Shown here in pieces: positions 6,036 through 9,294 of a stretch of 9,294 nt of DNA. The stretch is taken from assembly GCA_002011395.1 (NCBI GenBank), contig MTNG01000095.1:1-9294 (forward strand), given 5' to 3'. Made by a program: the position numbers and the translations under genes. The notes under the pieces were generated by a model. The model made no database searches. It was not told the DNA's origin and saw only the letters and a program-made list of their open reading frames with translations. The stretch comes from Candidatus Aciduliprofundum sp. JdFR-45. GTDB taxonomy: Archaea > Thermoplasmatota > Thermoplasmata > Thermoplasmatales > JdFR-45. Within the stretch, counting starts at the first letter, position 1; every line of letters begins with the position of its first letter.

Positions 6036-6698
6036 ATGGTGCTCGTGTCCCCCTCCATACTCGCCGCCGATTTCTCGCGACTGGGCGAGGAACTCAGGAG
6101 ATGCGAGGAGGGGGGTGCGGATGTGATTCATCTGGATATCATGGACGGGCACTTTGTCCCCAACATCACCTTCGGTCCCGTCGTGGTCAAAAGCATACGG
6201 AAGGAAACGTCTCTTCCCTTTGAAGCGCACCTCATGATAGAGAGACCCGACCTCTACTGGGAGAGGTTCGCGGAGGTTGGTGTGGGGTGGATAACTGTGC
6301 ACGCCGAGGTGAAAATCCCGCTACGTCCTCTCCTGCGGGAGATGGAGGGGTCCGTGAGGAGGGGCATCGCCGTCAACCCGGGCACACCGCTCAGCCGCGT
6401 GGAACCCTTTCTGGACATGCTGGACTTCCTGCTCATAATGACGGTGAATCCCGGCTTCGCAGGCCAGACGTTCATACCGGAAGCGGCTTTGAAGGTGAAG
6501 GAGGCTGTGCACCTTCGCGAGAAGGAGGGGTTTCACTATCTCGTGGGCGTGGACGGTGGCATCAACGCTGTGACGGCTAAAACGGCGGTTGCCTATGGCG
6601 CCGACGTTCTGGTTGCGGCGAGCGCGGTCTTTCGGGGCGACGTGGTTGAAAACATAGGTCGTTTGAAATCGGCAGGTGGTGGAGATGGCCAAGATTGA
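6036..6698 (+). CDS. rpe: Ribulose-phosphate 3-epimerase
   Basis: Interconverts D-ribulose 5-phosphate and D-xylulose 5-phosphate in the non-oxidative pentose phosphate pathway, in the cytosol. The 220 residues match the family's TIM-barrel length. Conserved blocks run in order: SPSILAADFSRLGEEL (5-20), HLDIMDGHFVPNITFGP (32-48), AHLMIERP (64-71), MTVNPGFAGQTFIPE (135-149) and VDGGI (172-176). The expected metal ligands are His32, Asp34, His65 and Asp173, with Asp34 and Asp173 as acid/base pair. The usual AGSAIF phosphate-binding stretch reads AASAVF. The ATG at 6036 gives the canonical N-terminus and fits a leaderless start. Its last 14 nt overlap the following coiled-coil gene. Many archaea lack this enzyme and make pentoses from RuMP enzymes, so its presence hints at a working non-oxidative pathway here. 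Confidence 0.95.
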   Translation: MVLVSPSILAADFSRLGEELRRCEEGGADVIHLDIMDGHFVPNITFGPVVVKSIRKETSLPFEAHLMIERPDLYWERFAEVGVGWITVHAEVKIPLRPLLREMEGSVRRGIAVNPGTPLSRVEPFLDMLDFLLIMTVNPGFAGQTFIPEAALKVKEAVHLREKEGFHYLVGVDGGINAVTAKTAVAYGADVLVAASAVFRGDVVENIGRLKSAGGGDGQD

Positions 6699-7068
6699 AG
6701 AGGAGGTCCTGAACGAGATAAGAACGGGTCTGAAGGAGATCAGAACGAAGATCTCCGCCCTAGAGAAGAGGCAGGCCAAGGTGGAGGAGCGTCTTAAGAG
6801 GCTGATCAAGGAGGTGGAGGACCTCCAGTCGCTCGGGGCGAAGTTCAACTCCGTGGTGTACGAGGTGGAGGAGAAGATAGACACGCTCAACAGGGAATTC
6901 CTTGACGAACTGAAGGCGGAACTGGGGGAACTTGAAGCGCAGGTGGACGAACTCGCCACCGTGAGGGAGGTGGCTGAGGAGACGCGCGACATCGTCAGAA
7001 GTTACTTTGAGAGGATAAAATTTCAGATAATGGACCTTGAGGACTTCATAAGGAAGGAGGTGCGGTGA
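6685..7068 (+). CDS. Small coiled-coil protein of unknown function
   Basis: Not recognised. It is a 127-residue, cysteine-free, strongly helical protein. The first part has regular a/d hydrophobics (VLNEIRTGLKEIRTKISAL, then LKRLIKEVEDL), then a break around SLGAKFNS, followed by a second helical stretch to the C-terminus (YFERIKFQIMDLEDFIRKEV). Unlike the 549-residue rod upstream, both core positions are hydrophobic, so a normal dimeric or trimeric coiled coil, or a helical hairpin, is likely. The ATG at 6685 is chosen because AGGTG (6674-6678) precedes it by six nt; a GTG at 6676 would add three residues. It overlaps the end of rpe by 14 nt and is followed after 1 nt by a larger coiled-coil gene, so the three are probably one transcript and the two coiled-coil proteins may interact. 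Confidence 0.8.
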   Translation: MAKIEEEVLNEIRTGLKEIRTKISALEKRQAKVEERLKRLIKEVEDLQSLGAKFNSVVYEVEEKIDTLNREFLDELKAELGELEAQVDELATVREVAEETRDIVRSYFERIKFQIMDLEDFIRKEVR

Positions 7069-7069
7069 C

Positions 7070-8086
7070 ATGGCGGATGTGAATAACGTTATAAATGTGC
7101 TGAAGAAGTTGAGGGGCGAACTCCCCAAAAAGGTGCTGAAGGAGGAACCCAGGGCCCCAGAGGCTCTGGACGACGCGATAGCGATACTGAGGGAGTACGC
7201 GAACACGCAGAAAAAACTCAGCAAGTACATGGAGGAGATGGAGGCCCTCACAGTGGAGATGCGCGAACTGAGGACCTCCGAGAGAGAGGCGCTGGAGCGG
7301 GAAAAGGAGACCCTAACGGAGAAACTGGACGAGATAGAGGCGATACTGGAAGAGTTGAAAGAACTGTCCGGACGGGTTCTTGCGCTTGAGAGCAGGGAAA
7401 AGGCCGTGTCTGAGAAGGAGTATGCGCTCTCACAGTGGGAGAAAAAACTCGCTGAGCGCGAGAAGTGGCTGGACGGTCTGATAAACGCGAACACGGAGGT
7501 CTCTCAGAAACTGAGCGAGAAGAGCGAGGAAATCAGCAACCTCCTCGCGGAGTTCCACAACAGGTATGCGGAGTGGGAGGAGTATAAGGCGGAGGAGGAG
7601 CGCCGTCTCCGCGAGATGGAGGAGAGCCTCAAAAAGCGCGAGGAGGTTATAGAGCGCCTGAAGTTCAATCTGGAAGAGAGGGAAAAGGCGCTTCAGAGGA
7701 AGGAGGATGAGGTCGCCGAACTTGAGAGGAGGAAGTTGGACCTGGAAGAGGAGATCCAGAAACTTGAGGAGTCAAAGCGCGCCATACTCAAGGATGAGGA
7801 GGAGCGCCTGCAGGAGATGGAGCGGTCGCTCATGGACAGGGAGCGCGAACTGGCCGGCTATGCCCGCCTGCTCGCCGAGAGGCAGGAGAAACTGGAGGAG
7901 CGGGAAAGGATGCTGAACGAGAAAGAACTTGAACTGTCGCGGAGAGAACAGGAGATACGCAGAAGAATGTCAGAGGTTGAGGAACTGCGGCGGGAGGCGA
8001 GGTACCTGCATGAGAGGATACAGGAACTGGAGGAGAGAAAGAGCCTTCTGGAACAGGAACTCGCAGCGATAAGGGCAAAACTCTAA
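7070..8086 (+). CDS. Large coiled-coil protein of unknown function
   Basis: Not recognised. The 338 residues start with a short, less charged segment (VNNVINVLKKLRGELPKKVL) that may be a small helical head or partner site. From about residue 40 to the end the chain is nearly all Glu, Lys, Arg and Leu in heptads. Runs such as EREKALQRKEDEVAELERR and EERERMLNEKELELSRREQ resemble the rod of the 549-residue protein, but here the register shifts (around RRKLDLEEE and EESKRAIL) and a looser patch with aromatics (EFHNRYAEWEEY) interrupts the rod. There is no Walker motif, zinc hook, cysteine pair, membrane segment or signal peptide. A full GGAGGTG (7056-7062) sits 7 nt before the ATG. It lies 1 nt behind the small coiled-coil gene and ends overlapping the convergent small gene by 4 nt. 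A scaffold or cytoskeletal role is possible but unproven. Confidence 0.82.
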   Translation: MADVNNVINVLKKLRGELPKKVLKEEPRAPEALDDAIAILREYANTQKKLSKYMEEMEALTVEMRELRTSEREALEREKETLTEKLDEIEAILEELKELSGRVLALESREKAVSEKEYALSQWEKKLAEREKWLDGLINANTEVSQKLSEKSEEISNLLAEFHNRYAEWEEYKAEEERRLREMEESLKKREEVIERLKFNLEEREKALQRKEDEVAELERRKLDLEEEIQKLEESKRAILKDEEERLQEMERSLMDRERELAGYARLLAERQEKLEERERMLNEKELELSRREQEIRRRMSEVEELRREARYLHERIQELEERKSLLEQELAAIRAKL

Positions 8087-8298
8087 CGCTCGGCCCTCCA
8101 CCTCTCCCTCAGACACGAAAGTATGCGCAGTGAAAAAGTGTGCAATTTAACCGGCACCTCCTCCTCTTCCATCTCGTTGAGCGCATCGCGGGCCGAGAGA
8201 AGCAGTTTCTTAACCACCGCGATGTCATCCGGGTTGTCGGAGACGAACGCCACAAATGTCCCGCTGTAGTCCATTATGACCTTCCGCCTCTCCCCCAT
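8083..8298 (-). CDS. Small protein of unknown function (71 residues)
   Basis: Not recognised. The sequence opens with a strand-like, hydrophobic segment (DYSGTFVAFVSD), followed by a helix (DIAVVKKLLLSARDALNEM), an acidic turn and a basic C-terminal helix ending RERWRAER. No signal peptide or membrane segment is seen. The frame is open back to a GTG at 8337, directly after the stop of the acetyltransferase gene, but a strong TATA box lies inside that stretch, so the GTG is rejected. The ATG at 8298 lies about 28 nt from the TATA centre and fits a leaderless start; an ATG at 8274 (63 residues), preceded by GGAAGGTC, is an alternative. It may be transcribed both from its own promoter and by read-through from the upstream operon. 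Its stop overlaps that of the convergent coiled-coil gene by 4 nt. Confidence 0.65.
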   Translation of the reverse strand: MGERRKVIMDYSGTFVAFVSDNPDDIAVVKKLLLSARDALNEMEEEEVPVKLHTFSLRILSCLRERWRAER

Positions 8299-8320
8299 CA
8301 GACACACTATGATTTTTGGA

Positions 8321-8330
8321 TAATATATAC
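8321..8330 (-). promoter_or_regulatory. TATA box of the small-protein gene
   Basis: The minus strand reads GTATATATTA, one of the best TATA matches in the window, followed by TCC. It starts 7 nt after the acetyltransferase stop codon and is centred about 28 nt from the ATG at 8298, so the small gene has a promoter of its own. Confidence 0.6.
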
Positions 8331-8337
8331 TTTCCAC

Positions 8338-9132
8338 TCACAGGGGCAGGGCATAGACCTCAAATATGCCCGCCGTCCTGAGTTTCATTTTCCTGTAGAA
8401 CTCCACAGAACCCGTGAACTCCTCGGCGGTCTGCAGAACCATTTCATGGGCGCCCATCTCCCGCGCCCTCTTTGCGAGTTCACAGATGAGGGCGGTGCCT
8501 ATCCCCGTTCTCCGGTGCTCCTTCCGCACAGCGAGGCTCAGGACCTCAACACGCGTTCCCGCCACGTTGCCTATTATGTACCCGGCGAAGGCGCCGCCTC
8601 GCTCGGCGACGAGGAAGATTATGGAGGGGATGGCGTTTATCCTGTAGAAAGATGCGCGCTCCCACGCCCAGTAGTCGTCAAAGGTCTCCGCCTCCAGCCG
8701 GAGCACGTCTTCCATGTCATCCGGGATGAAATCCCGCACCGTGCGCTGTGGCTCGCAGCGGGGCAGTTTGCCCCTCATGAGGTGTACCGTGTACCTCCTT
8801 TCGGCGTCCATGGACTGCAGAACCTCGCGGACAACATTGGCCGATACTGGCGTGTAGAAGAGTATCACCTCCACCTTTCCACGGAGGGCCTCCACATTCG
8901 CCTCAACTATTTCCTTTGCGAGCGGCCTCATGGCCTTTATGCACTTGATGCGGACTTCCCCGTATTTCTCCTTTATAACGTTGTAGGATGATATGCATAC
9001 GATCTGCCCCGAGGTCTCCGCTATCAGAACGGTGCCCCGCCTCATGAGCATCTCCGGGGCGAGAACCCTCAGCGTCTTCTCGTCGCTGGGACGGAACCGC
9101 CTTATCACGGTTGATGATTGTGCCCCAATCAT
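8338..9132 (-). CDS. Tandem GNAT acetyltransferase, N-terminal half degenerate
   Basis: Predicted cytosolic N-acetyltransferase using acetyl-CoA; the acceptor (protein N-terminus, amine or small molecule) is unknown. The C-terminal half (about 131-264) is a full GNAT domain: RDFIPDDMEDVLRLEAETF, then VLSLAVRKEHRRTGIGTALI with the acetyl-CoA loop R207-R-T-G-I-G212, and a RimI-like ending (VEFYRKMKLR, FEVYAL). The N-terminal half (about 8-122) repeats the GNAT secondary-structure order (IRRFRPSDEKTLRVL, VLIAETSGQIVCISS, VEVILFYTPVSANVVREVL) but has MRPLAKEI where the R-x-x-G-x-G/A loop should be, so it probably cannot bind acetyl-CoA normally. At 264 residues it is nearly twice a single GNAT. 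The ATG at 9132 overlaps the upstream stop in ATGA, implying translational coupling to a membrane protein. Confidence 0.87.
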   Translation of the reverse strand: MIGAQSSTVIRRFRPSDEKTLRVLAPEMLMRRGTVLIAETSGQIVCISSYNVIKEKYGEVRIKCIKAMRPLAKEIVEANVEALRGKVEVILFYTPVSANVVREVLQSMDAERRYTVHLMRGKLPRCEPQRTVRDFIPDDMEDVLRLEAETFDDYWAWERASFYRINAIPSIIFLVAERGGAFAGYIIGNVAGTRVEVLSLAVRKEHRRTGIGTALICELAKRAREMGAHEMVLQTAEEFTGSVEFYRKMKLRTAGIFEVYALPL

Positions 9133-9294
9133 TTAACCTTTTTGAAATACACGTAGAGGAGGGACGCGAGGAAAACCACACCTCCCCCTATCCCCCCCGT
9201 GGCTGCGCTCTCGCCCAGCCCGACAGATATGTAGACGCTCACGGAAAACGCCAGTATGGCGGATATTATGAGGTAGAGGGGGATGTCGTCCACG
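9129..9294 (-). CDS. C-terminal end of a membrane protein (5' end outside the window)
   Basis: Fifty-four codons are visible before a TGA at 9131-9129. They encode two hydrophobic stretches, PLYLIISAILAFSVSVYI and GGGVVFLASLLYVYF, joined by a short loop with a Gly-rich turn (ATGGIGGG), and end in KKVK. The pattern fits the last two transmembrane helices of an integral membrane protein with a positively charged, probably cytoplasmic, tail. The family cannot be told from this fragment. Its stop overlaps the start of the acetyltransferase gene by 4 nt (ATGA), so the two are in one operon and may be functionally linked. Confidence 0.75.
   Translation of the reverse strand, partial: VDDIPLYLIISAILAFSVSVYISVGLGESAATGGIGGGVVFLASLLYVYFKKVK

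Noticed and set aside
6321..7494. Serine-rich open frames on the minus strand opposite the coiled-coil genes
   Set aside because: Long runs of Ser, Leu and Phe are the antisense image of Glu/Arg/Lys/Leu codons; composition alone explains them.
3544..8086. SMC, Rad50 or other coiled-coil ATPase
   Set aside because: None of the three coiled-coil proteins has a Walker A or B motif, a signature motif or a CxxC hook, and the heads are too small for an ABC-type ATPase.
8140..8991. 283-codon open frame on the plus strand opposite the acetyltransferase
   Set aside because: It runs antisense to a clear GNAT gene and the small gene, is rich in His/Arg/Pro as expected of a shadow frame, and has no ribosome binding site or TATA box.
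1..9294. tRNA or rRNA genes, CRISPR arrays, insertion sequences, integrase sites
   Set aside because: No cloverleaf with a T-loop signature, no regularly spaced direct repeats, and no transposase or recombinase motifs were seen on either strand by reading.

Overview
The window looks like a gene-dense euryarchaeal chromosome segment, moderately GC-rich, with free use of AGG/AGA (Arg) and ATA (Ile) codons. The archaeal assignment rests on a three-OB replication protein A with a zinc finger followed by its RPA-associated partner, an archaeal-type adenosine-specific kinase, TATA-box promoters, and genes that either carry a GAGGTGA-like ribosome binding site or start about 25 nt after a TATA box (leaderless). 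Thermoplasmatota or a relative is a reasonable guess, but the sequence alone does not settle it.

Layout, left to right. (1) 1-284, minus: acylphosphatase running off the left edge. (2) 293-725, minus: an apparently empty gap that holds a broken relic of a surface-type protein, with a PKD-like domain and a calcium-binding aspartate-rich repeat spread over three frames. (3) 780-2953, plus: RPA and RPA-associated protein, a single-stranded DNA binding operon. (4) 2950-3435, minus: adenosine-specific kinase. (5) 3544-5193, plus: a 549-residue protein with a small globular head and one very long heptad rod. (6) 5179-5925, minus: sugar-phosphate nucleotidyltransferase. (7) 6036-8086, plus: ribulose-phosphate 3-epimerase overlapping a small coiled-coil gene, followed after 1 nt by a large coiled-coil gene. 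(8) 8083-9294, minus: an operon of a membrane protein (only its C-terminus is in the window) and a tandem GNAT acetyltransferase, then a small protein of unknown function with its own TATA box.

The genes form short plus and minus blocks. All three complete tail-to-tail junctions have overlapping stop regions (4, 15 and 4 nt), leaving no room for terminators. Two promoter classes are visible: genes whose ATG lies 24-28 nt after the TATA centre and that lack a usable ribosome binding site, and genes whose ATG lies about 36-40 nt after it and that have one.

The least explained content is the set of three coiled-coil proteins in 4.5 kb. One carries a hydrophobic residue at every seventh position for 58 consecutive heptads without a break. 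None has visible ATPase motifs, so a structural or scaffold role is a possibility, not a demonstrated function. No tRNA, rRNA, CRISPR array, insertion sequence or origin was recognised.
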